From the NCBI GenBank assembly GCA_930367205.1, contig OV884011.1, positions 143,527,937 through 143,591,936 of the forward strand: DNA of 64,000 nucleotides, read 5' to 3'. The translations under genes were made by a program, and so were the position numbers. Below the pieces are notes generated by a model. It was not told the DNA's origin and searched no databases. It was given only the letters and a program-made list of their open reading frames with translations. The DNA comes from Acanthosoma haemorrhoidale (lineage: Eukaryota; Arthropoda; Insecta; Hemiptera; Acanthosomatidae). This document shows positions 36,411-47,559 of the stretch, in pieces. Position 1 is the first letter of the stretch. Every line of letters starts with the position of its first letter.

Positions 36411-36419
36411 TTTGCATGA

Positions 36420-37570
36420 CGTGACAAGTTAGACAACACATTTTGTTGAACTGCAGCAGCTACTAACAAGCGGTAAAAAATCTTTGTGTGAGAATGTGGG
36501 TGAAAAGGGTTAAAGGAGGATAACAGAGGAAACAAGAGGAGAGGCACAGAGCCGAGGAAGACATGGAACAGAATACAGTTTCAAACGAAATCCTCTAAGG
36601 GTGTGCAGATAATATTACAAAGGGATCGTTTAAAGTAGGAGCCATTCAAGCATGGGCATGTAAGCCCTTTTCCTTCTGAAATGAATATTTCATTCTGAAA
36701 TTGTCCTTTATCAAAAATCCATTATTTCATTGTTCGAACCATTTGTGCATTTTGGCGGTACAATTTTCCAGAAATAGATAGGCGAATAATTAAAATCGAA
36801 AGCAATTAAGCACAAAAATATTTACCTATAACACTAAAATATTGGCCTCTAAAACAAGGCCAACTGGCAACTCATATGAGAATACTTCTTTCGTGTTCTT
36901 CTTAGGATTCTTTCTGTTCAGATTTTATTTCAAAAACAGGCAACAATTCGCCCTAAAAAGAAATATTTATGTCAAGTGTGAACCAAGATAACATTGAAGA
37001 TTTTTGGAATTATAATCAGCCAAAGCCCCAGCACGTATGCATATTTATAAATAAGACGTCGAGATCTTTGTCATAGAAAAGTATTTATGTTTAGCTAGTT
37101 TATTACCGGCACTTCATTTTTTTCATAGGATACCTTTAATCTGTAAGTATTATGTGCCCTGTGAAGAAACTAGCATGCATCATATCATTCTAATAACTTA
37201 AGTTAGGTTTAACTTGCAGACGCTAATTAGGTTTTTTAATTATATTTAAAACAGAAAAACTGCGAAGGACGTCAAGTTCTTTATTATTTTTATTTAAGCA
37301 CCTTTCTCTAAATTATAGAAAAGTATATAATGTGTTTAAACCAATAATTAATGATTATGATTGAATGAAAGTTTTAATTAGTTTGTATTTATAGTTAATT
37401 TTACTGTTAAGGTAAATAATTTTATTTTACTAAAGTAGAATTCTTATTTTTTACCTTTTGCAACAGGGTTTATGAATGTTGATTTAAACAACTTAATTCT
37501 CCCGAAATAGTTATAGATATATTTGTTTTTTATTGTCTAGTTTCTTGAGATATAAATTTAATTCAGAATT
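36420..37570. other. AT-rich stretch, nothing recognised
   Basis: Short purine-rich segment at 36475-36560. No coding or mobile-element signal. Confidence 0.45.
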
Positions 37571-37578
37571 GTTTTGGG

Positions 37579-38368
37579 TTTTTTTTTTTCTTAGCTCTCT
37601 AATTATAAGATTAAGGATGAGGGAAAAATAAAGGTATATTTGGGTTGAGTGGATGCTTGTACTAGGAGTACCTGCTTGAAGGTGGTGTGAGGGAATTAAG
37701 GAGTGTGGGAAGCCTCGGTGGAGGTTGGTAGTTGCGGTACAGTGGTGAGAGTCCACTGGTGGCTGGGCCTAGAGTCCCTCTAGGCATGTAGTACAGTCTT
37801 ATTCAGTCGGATAGCAGTGTTGGGTGCCCGTTAGAGGCTTGTTGTTGGTGGGCCAAGCGCCGTGATGTCCACCATTTGGGCTGCTTTACCAGATCTTGAG
37901 AGTTGCCATCTTGCCGGTAGCGGTGGGGGTGTCATGTCTCGGAATAGAGGGTTTTGCCTATGTTTCATCGAGTCAAAGAACTTGATGTGTCTTCTTTAGA
38001 TGGCTTCGGTGATGGTTGGGACTTCGAACTTTTCGTGGATGTCGGGAGTCTTCATATCACGAAAAGGGGTATGCCATAGTGCCGTACGCAGGATTTTTTT
38101 CTGAAAGCTCTGGAGCCGAGTTATTGTGCTGGTGTGTAGGAATCGGAAGAGTGGTGTCCCGTAGAGCTGGCCTCATGACGCTCTTATATATTAACAGTTA
38201 AGTTAACAGTTATATATTAATAAGTTTAACTTGTGATGAGATGCTGGAGAGAGTAGTAAGTCCTACGTACTCTTTCAACTTCTTCTGCTGGTGTGTGTAG
38301 AACGTCATGTGTCTGCCTAGGTTGATGCCGAGGTAGCATATGCTGTTGGAAAGTTTGCATTCAGTCCC
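37579..38368 (-). mobile_element. 5'-truncated LINE, family 1
   Basis: The poly(T) at 37579-37589 is followed by the full family 1 3' UTR and the C-terminal part of ORF2 in reverse complement. It matches the 52.9-kb copy up to CATTCAGTCCC (38368), where that copy continues and this one stops. The coding part is disrupted: around 38196-38230 a local duplication of TAACAGTTA..TAACAGTTATATATTAA replaces the normal sequence, and frames are broken. An open frame on the + strand (38016-38201) is an antisense shadow. No target-site duplication was found. Confidence 0.88.
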
Positions 38369-38379
38369 TTTTTTTTTCG

Positions 38380-40830
38380 TTATAGTTATATTATTTGTAT
38401 ATATTTATCTTTTGTTGGCTTATGTTTTTATCAAGATAATTATTAGTATTAATAATGATAGAATGGTTTTATATGTTTTATTGATAATAATATATTTTTC
38501 ATGTATTTCTATTTTTAGTTTAGCACAAGCTTAAACAAAAATATTGAAAAAATTAAGGGAGTTATCTCAAAAAAAAAATTATTATAACGAAGTAGGTATG
38601 GCAATATCAAATGTTAAAATACTTTGGTTTCTTTACCTCAGTAATCTGTATGTGTGTATATTGGCAAGGTTGAACTGACATACGTGCGGCCTTGGGGCAG
38701 TAATGCAGCTAAATTACAGTCCTTATGTCCTAATGACACCATAACTATGTCGAAGAGGTTGTTAAACCTAGTTAATTTGATGGAATTGTGGTTATTATTG
38801 ACACCTCGTGGTTCTGAAGAATTCTTCCCGAGAACAATTGAGCATTCTTTGGCTTCATTCCGTCTTCTATACGAGTCAACCTTTGAACAAAATAAAATAA
38901 AAGTGTACCGTTTGATATTTATTTTTTTAAATTGAATCGAAAGTTTAAATGGCGCATTTCAGCGCAGAGAAGACGAATACATAAAAGATTTACCTCGATT
39001 TAGTAAAGATATGAAAGGTTTAACGAGCTAAATTTATTTGAATTTCTGGCAGGAATTAAGGATTAAGATGACAGTAGGATATTCTTTTTCACGGAAATTG
39101 AAATGCGAATTTACCCCTTGGTATTCCTCTCCAGCATTAAGAGAACGCTCGTTATAATCATAACGTGGATGATACCGGCACTATGGATTACGAATCCTTA
39201 TTTCTACGACGTTGAAAATTTTGGTGTATGAGAAACGCATATTGAGAGAGTTCTACGTGTTCATAATTAACGTCTATACTCATCGGAACCCGCACAGTTT
39301 CAGTTGTCGAGACCTTGATTTGATTCCTAACTCCACTAAAGATTTATTATTTTCAGAACGTATTTGGTAAAGGCTTTTTCAGATTCGGATAAATGGCAGC
39401 TACCTTCTCTAATGACTTATTAGATGAGTAAGATAAAATAAGACCATTTTTGTCACAATAAATGCGTATTTAGAAGCGCCAGATCAAATGGCATTTCAAT
39501 TGGGATTATACTTTAAATTTCATTCTCGTGGAATAATTCATTTACTTCCTTAAGATACCATTTGAATTATATCTATGGATCTAATTTGTTGTATAAAATT
39601 CCTGGAGCTCTACCTGGATTATGTAATGACTTTTTGTAAGTATGTAGCACCTTGAGGTCGAAAGCTGGTATACTTGGGTCAATAAATTGATTGTTATTAT
39701 AAAATAATCGGATTCCATCTACACTTCCGACCTGAATAGACAGAACCAGGAAATGCTTTGAACGTATTAGTCTAACTGCTTAGGTATTCCGGTCAGGATG
39801 TATGTGGATCAATGCAAGTTGTAACTTCCCAGATCACGTAGTATAAAACGTGAGACGTTGATAATTATCTCCTAGCGGGGAGAAGCCAGAAAAAAAAACA
39901 CGCAAAAAGAAGATAAAAGTGGCTGTACCTCATCTGGTCTTTAAAATGTATCAGATTTCTATCAGAGCACCTCTGCTTCAAAACCGAGTCTTAAATTTTA
40001 ATTTATTACGATGTAAGAGTAGAAGCCAATGAGGCTTAATTGATGTTATTAGCTCAGATATTGAATATAATATTTTATTGCAGGTAAATAATGAGTGTGA
40101 ATGATTTTTATTGAGGTAGATAGTTAGCTAAAATGTTTTAGTTTTTAATTTTAATCAACATTTTCTTTTTGAAAATTCGAAATGAATTAATTAAATTATC
40201 GCAAATTAACTACTAGTATAGGCTTGATGTTGCTCGTTTCAGGGCAATTCTCGTCGTATGCATTTTTTTCATGAATTGCTCGTAGGTATGTTACTATTTG
40301 TACGCATATTTATATTTGTATTTTACGTTTAAGTTTATTGCGTGTAAATTGGAGTGAGTCAGCTTTGTTTTCCTGTAACGTGAAATCTAATGTAAGATGT
40401 ATTCTTTTATATATTAATTAAAAACTGAAAGAGTTTTAACAGTAATCCTTCCTTTGAGATGACTGTAGTTACGCTTCGTTTCCATAAATGTGTTTAAATT
40501 GAAATGTTCGTTATAATTTACAACGTTATGTTTTTAAAGATGATTATCGCTCATTGCATCTTCAAATGTCACATTGATGAAGTTTAGATGGGATTTGGGT
40601 GATTGGATGATTTTTAACATTTTTAGACTTTTAAACATTTTGTGGGCATTTTCAGTGTGGTCTGGGTTAGTCCGATGAGAAGGTTTGTATGAAGGATTTT
40701 ATTATTAATGCTTATTGGCTATTTTATACAAGAATTTGATTAGGATGCGTTTGATGTCAAGCGTTTTTCTATTCCCCAAACTCCGTAACTTTGGATTGTC
40801 TTTATTGTGTGTTTTTTTCTATTTTCGAGT
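38380..40830. other. AT-rich stretch, no gene recognised
   Basis: A poly(A) run at 38569-38578 is followed by TTATTATAACG, resembling the junctions at 8.56 and 9.61 kb, but no LINE body is recognisable before it. The segment 39640-39710 (CACCTTGAGGTCGAAAGC, then AATAAATTGATTGTTATTAT) looks like a retroelement 3' tail of another family, low confidence. Frame 38654-38935 has no domain. Confidence 0.4.
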
Positions 40831-40844
40831 TTATTTAGTGGTCT

Positions 40845-41090
40845 GGAAATATCACCCGGCTTGTTTACCCTGGTTGACAATCGGTTTCCTCCCAGGTGCT
40901 GCCCCCCAGAAGTAGTTGAAACGTATCAGGACAGAACATGAGCCTGAGAACCCAATGACAGATACTAGTGAGGATTGTAATCCTCCGGACACTGCTCTAT
41001 TGTGACAGAGGGAATGGTTTGGGATGGGAATTAGCAGGGTCTGTTAGGCGCACCTGGCTGCTTGTCTACGTTTGTACCTGCCTTAGGTTC
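40845..41090. promoter_or_regulatory. GC-richer block, candidate regulatory element
   Basis: It contains GGATTGTAATCC at about 40972-40983, an inverted pair of Otx/Bicoid-type TAATCC cores, plus CACCTGGC, CCAGGTGC and CTTGTCTACG. There is no coding frame across the block and no repeat signature. Confidence 0.25.
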
Positions 41091-41289
41091 AATGATATAT
41101 AAGTATATATTTGTTAAGACGTACTTGAATATTATTCATGTATTTAAACGTGTACATTTGGCGGATGTGTATTTATTTTTGTATTATAATGGCACGTGTA
41201 TGACTTTACCTTTTCCTCATTATTCAAATGGATATTTCCCATCAATTATTTGGATATAATTTGCTAATTTTAATTAACTGCTATTGCTA

Positions 41290-41460
41290 TTATTTGGGCA
41301 TTCTTCAATCGGGCGCCGCTGGCCTGACAGGGATCGGGGTGATGTTCCTACTTCTCTGTTCGCTAAAGGTCTACTAAGACGGACCGCTTCCTCGTAGTTC
41401 CTTCCTGTCTGAAGATGCCAAATGTAATGCCCCATAGTCATTTTCCACTGGGTTTGTATT
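41290..41460. promoter_or_regulatory. Short GC-rich block
   Basis: CGGGCGCCGCTGGCC followed by CTGACAGGGATCGGG. Sharply GC-rich against both flanks, no open frame, no repeat copies in the window. Function not determinable. Confidence 0.18.
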
Positions 41461-41634
41461 GTTCAGTAACGTAAACTAATAAAGTAAAGAAAGCCCATTG
41501 CGCCTGAAATTGTCAGACTTTTTTTTTTATTACAATTGTTTATTTTTCTTGTAATGAAAACTTCACTGGATGTGGATATTTTGGGAAAACCTTCAGGTTT
41601 GACCTGGGTGGCTTCTCGGGCACATTGAGCCTGT

Positions 41635-41662
41635 AATATAAACACGTACTCGTGTTTATATT
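41635..41662. repeat. Perfect 12-bp inverted repeat (hairpin)
   Basis: AATATAAACACG and CGTGTTTATATT are perfect complements separated by TACT. The arms contain a CACGT..CGTG palindromic centre. It lies 28 bp before a TTAA at 41690. Confidence 0.8.
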
Positions 41663-41699
41663 TTTTCTTTTTTGCTTCAGATATTCTGCTTAAGCGTGT

Positions 41700-42260
41700 C
41701 CCATAAATTCAACGATTTTACTGACCAGAGTCACCTAGATGAAACATAATGTTCACTGTAGAATGACGAGGGAGACCCTTCAGTCACTGATGATCAGGGG
41801 GAGGAGAGTGACATGACTCTCAGACGATGAATATGAAATAGTGTAAAACATGGACACTGCAGTTGGAATGTGCGCTACTTTACCGCGTAAGCTGAAACAT
41901 CAAGCGCTGGCTTGATCTTCCTCCTCCTCGTAATGCTCAAAGTGGGTAGCATCAATTACCAAGTCATTTACCTCGGCAAACTCGATCTAATGCGTAGAAG
42001 AGTTTTTCTTAAATCGTTAGCCCATGAGCTCATCAAGCAGAATCAAGTGGAAGACGTCTGGAATTCCATGCAGGCTGCAAACCCGCTAGATAAGTTGTAG
42101 CACTATATAGAGTATAGATTATTCCTCACCATTCCCACCTCCAATAACATTCATTGATGAATTACCTGTACCGCCAAAACCTGACACATGCAAATGTGGT
42201 CTAACAACCTTCATTGTGCCAGCCACAGTTTCCAACAGTAATTCCGAGTGAAACTACACA
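41700..42260 (+). pseudogene. Possible piggyBac-type transposase remnant
   Basis: The + frame 41912-42100 reads VGSINYQVIYL, then LMRRRVFLKSLAHELIKQN. This resembles the piggyBac C-terminal 'vNayilY...RR.FlkeLa.eLi.p' segment. An acidic LSDDEYEIV stretch just upstream (about 41815-41845) recalls the acidic N-terminus of such proteins, as if the catalytic middle had been deleted. TTAA, the piggyBac target, occurs at 41690-41693 and 42352-42355, but the adjoining sequences do not form convincing inverted repeats. No catalytic Asp region remains. The family assignment rests on a short motif. Confidence 0.4.
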
Positions 42261-42359
42261 ACTGTTCCTATATTTTTAGTTTGATGCATAATTTTAATGT
42301 TCATTTTATTTTTTAGTTATGAAAACTAACTACCACTGTTTTGGTGGGTCTTAAATATT

Positions 42360-44770
42360 AGTAATTTTTGTTTTACTTGCTTAGTTATTAATAAATTACG
42401 TTCTTAAAAATCAGATTTATTAAGACTATTAAGTCTTTGTAGGTCCTAATAAAGAGTTCGCAGATCACTTCTATCAAAGAACGATAGAATTGAGCCGATT
42501 AATAATGTTATGATGATTATATATCAGGCGCCTGTCAGGTATACTGCGCCCGATGGAGGGTTAAAATTCATGAGCTCAGATTTCTGATGCATAATATATT
42601 CATATAGTTTTCACTGTATAGTATGTAATCGTCATCATGATATTCGTTAAACATTACCTACCTACATGTATTTTTTTCCCAAAAACCCTTCATTCAATTT
42701 ACAATATGGAGTCTTTACATACATGCACATCGTGCTAATTATATTTACTGCACAATTTACAAGACGTGTGGCCCACGTATGTGTATGCAGTTAGTCGTAA
42801 AATTATATTTTAATGAATGTATTTGTTAAGAATCGTCTTTGGTCCGAAGCTAGAATTTTACTTGTGGACGACGTTTCGATATTTTGTAAATGTCTGCGAC
42901 GAGTCTTGATAAAAAAAAAAAAAAAGGAATTATTAATAATAATAAAGAAGTGGACACAAATAAATAGTTAATGGTTCCACTAAAAGACTTCTTTTACTGA
43001 CCAAATATATAAAGCCAGTTATAGGTCAGATACCGCTCTTATAAAAAAACATTTTAAGGGTAAATGTTTATATCCCTTGTAAGCTTTAATGTGTTTATTC
43101 ATTTTATTATTTATGATTGTAATGTAGTAAATATTTTATAAAATAGTTTAACCTATTTATTTATTCATTATGCTATAAAAAAATTCGTTTAAATTTAAAA
43201 TTTGGACGTATTTGGGTTTATAATATATGACTATAGCTCGAAGGATTGTGATAAATTTATGTTTAATACTATTTTTATCGTAATTATTATACCCTGTTAT
43301 AGTTGGTGTCATTACTACATATATGCTACTTCACGTCACCGTAAACGAGCTAGTGCAGGCTGACGATGACCGCGAGAACAATTTCTAAAAATCTAGTTCT
43401 ATGATTTTCCAGCAATTCATAAAGGCAGTGTGAGCTGCTGAAAGAGCTTGTGGTAAAAAATGTACCTATTTTGCGGGAAATATAAGTAGTCTCTCGCTTT
43501 GAGCTTGCCAATACTATTAAAATATTATAGTGTATGTATATTTTAGCATTTAATGGCTTTGTACTTTGACGTTTCTGAATAGAACGGTTCCCACCATAGT
43601 TCACTCAACCAAGTACGAGGGTAGCAGTCTCATAAATAATAATGTACCTGCGATGTCGGTTTTAATTTGTTCGATCATTTTTCATCAATTGGTTTTGCAA
43701 GATTGTTTTTTTTTTTTTGTTTTTTTCGGCCAGTGTTTTTATGTGGGTATTGCTGATGCTTTTGTTGCGGACGGTTTAAACCTGAGCTTAACCCAGCAAC
43801 TAGAGAAGGGTGGGTCTGTTGTGACAGGGGTTGACGGGGGTTTTTAAAAACTGCTAATTCCTACCATTGTCAGCTCTTTGAGAAGATATAATTTGCTTGA
43901 TTGTCATATGTCTGGCCCATTTTTTTTCAATGATTCAGGGACACTTTTTAGGAATTTGTCGTTGTTTTTTTTTCTCAAAAGCAGACACCATTATTTTTTT
44001 ACCCGTATGTCTGTTTGTCTCTTCTTATTTGGTCTTTTTGAGTCCCCTATTTAAACTAGAGGCATGCCAATTTGCATGTAGGTCTTATATGACATAATAA
44101 TGGCATTAAAAGCATACCCATATTCATTAGACCTAATTAAGTGTCATTAGTAAATTAACTATTGGTATATATAAGTTGTTGTTTTTGTTTTTTTATAAAA
44201 AAATATATATATAAGTAAGGTATATATATAAGTTGTTATGTAAAAAACAAAATTCTATAATTTTTTAAAGGGTATTAAATTAAATGTATCGCTATCCTGT
44301 TTTGATTTTTTCAAGGTACAATAAAAAAGTCATTGAAACTGTCATTACATCCCGTTAACAACAGTAATTCAATCGTAAGGATGAGCCAATTTTGCGTGTT
44401 AGTTCAATTTGATCTCCTAATGATTCTATAAACAAAATTAGTCCCATGAAAAACAACCAAGCTAATGCAATAACTTATTAAAATGAAAATAAATAATGTA
44501 GTTGTCTAATTTATTAAATAGAGTATCAAATCAAATTTCTTGATTCACTGAGTAATAATATGTGATATGTGTGGAGGATTAACCTGGACTATGATCGAAT
44601 AAATTGGGTTTTCTTTAATTATGTGATGCATGATAGTCTAGTTGATTTTTTTCTATCGAACTAAACTACTGCTTATTTAAACTGGTTATAATAATTACGT
44701 CCCAGTTCTATTTAATTAATAGTTGATACATTTAGGGTAGATAGGATTAAATAAACTCTAGGGAACTAGT
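42360..44770. other. AT-rich stretch with one possible Penelope-like tail
   Basis: At 42874-42925, GTGGACGACGTTTCGATA followed by GTCTGCGACGAGTCTTGAT and poly(A) resembles Penelope-like element ends; no coding region adjoins it. Elsewhere only short frames occur (43350-43604 minus, 43566-43847 plus) without domains, plus TATATATAAGTTGTT repeated at about 44165-44180 and 44223-44238. Confidence 0.35.
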
Positions 44771-44779
44771 ATATCATTC

Positions 44780-44960
44780 TAGGAGGCCTCACGTCGAATA
44801 ATCACACTAAAGGTGGTTGGTAGAAAATCTGCCCGACGTGTCCGAGCACCATCTAAGTGAGTTGAAACTTACTGACCCACTCAACTTCACACTCACCTCT
44901 CGACAAACAGGGTTCAACTAGCCACCTTGCAGACCCTCTACAAGTTGTAGAAGTATCGAT
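44780..44960. other. GC-richer block of unknown nature
   Basis: A bounded block with GGGTTCAACTAG near 44910, which loosely resembles a polymerase III B box (GGTTCRANTCC). No clear A box lies at the expected distance and there is no poly(A) end. A tRNA-derived SINE is possible but unproven. Confidence 0.18.
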
Positions 44961-45174
44961 CAGGCAAGAACAAGCATTTTAAAATATTGAATTTGTTGAC
45001 ATACATCATAGTGTCCCTGCACAGGTTCAATTTTCATTGGAGGTCCTATTATCGACAGGACGATAATCCTACGAAATCGGTGCTACACACTATAAAGTGT
45101 TTTTCCTTAATGGAACCAGCCAATACATCCGTAATCAATTTATTACTTTTCTTACAGTTACAAAATCTTCTTTA

Positions 45175-45507
45175 TTATTTTATTGTAGCAAAATGACGTC
45201 TTATTTTGTCTGTCAAAATATTTACATCACACCGCTGTGCTTTCTGCTGCCAAATTAACATCCTCAGTGAACGACGCATTCCAAAAGATTGGTTTAATAA
45301 TAGGCATTTACAAGCGAGATTATGGTCCGTTTGTAGAGTACGCTTGAACGGAAGTTGAATCTGGGTTCGGTTCTGGCCTAGGGAATAAAATTTTATTTCA
45401 TGATAGAGCCTAAAATAAAAGGGTAGTACCCGTGGACAACCAAACCTTTTCTGTCCTAAGCTGGAGAATATTTTTACTTTTTCCAACCGATATATTTTAA
45501 TGTACAC
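45175..45507 (-). other. Unrecognised 110-codon frame
   Basis: A basic, cysteine-containing minus-strand frame without similarity that I recognise, in moderately AT-rich DNA. No splice or promoter context supports it as a gene. Confidence 0.12.
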
Positions 45508-46370
45508 ATTTTTTATCTTCTCAAGTACCGTTATTTGTTGCTATTGCACAAGAGCTCTACCCCATTTTAAATACGAGATCTAAAAACATGAGAATTAACT
45601 TTGCCAAATATACTCTATGTACTAATATCCTACACAAATTATAAGTGCTGACTAAATAATTCAAATTTTATAATGGTTCAATGAATTATTTATGGGGTAA
45701 TGAATTATTTACAACTCTGAGCCATTAATAAACTATTTATGGAGAAACACAAGAATTATCATAATAAAGAATAAAGAAACCCAATTTGTAAAAGTTTGTT
45801 CTTTTTTAAACATGCTATCACGGTTAAATATTATCTGCAAATTAAGTATGGAATTCAACTGTATTACAGAAATGATTTAATGAAATTCATCACTATTTGA
45901 TTCAGTATGCAATAATATTTCATAAGATGTAAATTAATTTTATTCACGAAACATAATTCAGTAATATGTACAGTGTGGCTAATCGTCTATGAATTCAAAG
46001 ATTCAATAACTAAACTTAGGTAGCATGATTGTATTTAAAGTAAATTTTCCCTTTCTCTTCATTAATTCGTTAAAATCTCAATATCAAGATATTTTAAAAT
46101 TGATTAATCAAATTCATGCCACAGAAACCACATCTCAGATTTATTAGCTCGCATTTTAGAGTACCTAAGAATGTGGCGGTGTTTTATTCTCTCATGCCTT
46201 GGGGGCAATAAAAATAAAATAAAAGGTATTTTTATAACTCTTTCAGGAAGCCTCTATAAAAGTTAGAGGTATTAGCACCACGATATTGAGTTATAAAGCT
46301 CAGCTATTCGTGATGTGAAATATTTTCTAGTGTGCTTGTCATCGCACGCTGTGAACTCCTTGGCACACTA

Positions 46371-46477
46371 CGAGGGTGGGCTGAAAAGTTTCCGACCTAG
46401 CAAAGCTTTTATTTTAGCTTTTATTTATTTTATTATCATCTTCATGTTGAGGTCGGAAACTTTTCAGACCACCTGTG
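46371..46477. mobile_element. 107-bp mariner-type MITE
   Basis: The terminal inverted repeats are 28 bp each and match at 24 positions. Left: CGAGGGTGGGCTGAAAAG.. with TTTCCGACCT. Right, reverse complement: CACAGGTGGTCTGAAAAG.. with TTTCCGACCT. TA dinucleotides flank both ends (46369-46370 and 46478-46479). The 'GGTG.yCTGAAAAGTTTCCG' form is typical of mariner-family ends. The 51-bp interior is AT-rich and non-coding. It is a miniature non-autonomous element dependent on a transposase from elsewhere. Confidence 0.9.
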
Positions 46478-46559
46478 TAAGTCGACGGCCGATTGAAACA
46501 GTCTTTAAATATCTCACTCCACGTAGATATTAGTTTAAGTATTTATTTCCTCGGAGGAT

Positions 46560-47110
46560 AAACTATTTAAATCAACATTTTTTTTAGTTTACATAGTCGA
46601 TGTATAAAGACGTATTAAAATAAGAAACAATATTGTCTGAGTGCGTCTAATAATATATTACATATAAAAACTGATTCCTCTGTTTCTCTGCAATATTGGT
46701 TTTATAATAATTTAAATTTCTCTTTATAAAAAAATTATTAAGGTTTTTTTTGTTTTGATTAATATGGTAACATTTTGAATCCTTGGTCTTAAACAGTGTA
46801 AAAAATATCAGAACTTAAATAGGTTTCGAGAAGTAGTTCTTAGATTTTAAGAAAGCATAGTTCAACTTTAGGAAGTGAGTGTGAATGTATTTGATAATAT
46901 CGTCCTACCAGTAGGAAACGAATGTTGTCTTGTACCTGTTACCTACAAGTAACCTCCTTTCTAACGATGAAAAATTTGTTTTTTCTCAAAGATTTTTAAA
47001 TAACGGAGTAATGGAAGCTTGCTACACCTCTGTTGCAAGTTGTCTCGTTATTGCTGAACGTACCATATAAAAAAAAATAAACACATTTATTATATAATAA
47101 TTAATTATGA
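46560..47110. other. AT-rich stretch, nothing recognised
   Basis: No frames, repeats or motifs beyond homopolymer runs. Confidence 0.5.
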
Positions 47111-47121
47111 TTGTTTTCCGT

Positions 47122-47550
47122 TTATTTTCTCAATACACAAACTAGAACACAGTAGACGGGAAATGATGAGGTATTCAATGAGAATGTCAGGATAACTTCA
47201 TTCATATAATGCCTAAGATAAGATAGGGCAGCGTGCACATTTTTAAGACCTAGCCAATGAAGGGTTATAACTAGCCCTAGAGCTCTGTGCACAAGTGCCC
47301 TATTCACAGGCACCCTCCGGTGAAAATTGTAACTCTCCATTCTCCATCCGCATTGTCGCAGGCAGTCCCTTTTACCACCCTCACATTTTATTGTGTGTCT
47401 TTCTTTCAATTCCGACCACCATCTTTTCTTATGTCGGCTGGGGTGAATCGCTTCCTGGAGGATCCCACTTCTTTCGCCACTCAAACCCCTGAGTGCCTTG
47501 GCAACTCTATAGTGCAGTTTTCTTTTCTTTTTTTATTCACGAGCTAGCAG
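47122..47550 (-). other. GC-richer block with an unrecognised 120-codon minus frame
   Basis: The minus frame (47122-47484) is opened by a non-ATG codon and could extend slightly upstream. It reads SGERSGILQEAIHPSRHKKR and later KCEGGKRDCLRQCGWRMES. It ends near an AATAAA (in CTCAATACACAAAC.. read on the minus strand as GAGAAAATAAACGG), so a 3' terminal exon is conceivable. A second, overlapping set of frames on + weakens the case. No domain recognised. Confidence 0.22.
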
Positions 47551-47559
47551 CGCTTAGGG

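Noticed and set aside
38016..38201. + strand frame inside the 37.6-kb LINE, and its counterpart at 53311-53520
   Set aside because: Both are antisense shadows of the RT C-terminus coded on the minus strand.
38369..38578. Segment between a T run and an A run as an inverted-repeat element
   Set aside because: The CGTTATA / TATAACG arms are short and in the wrong order relative to the homopolymers; probably coincidence.
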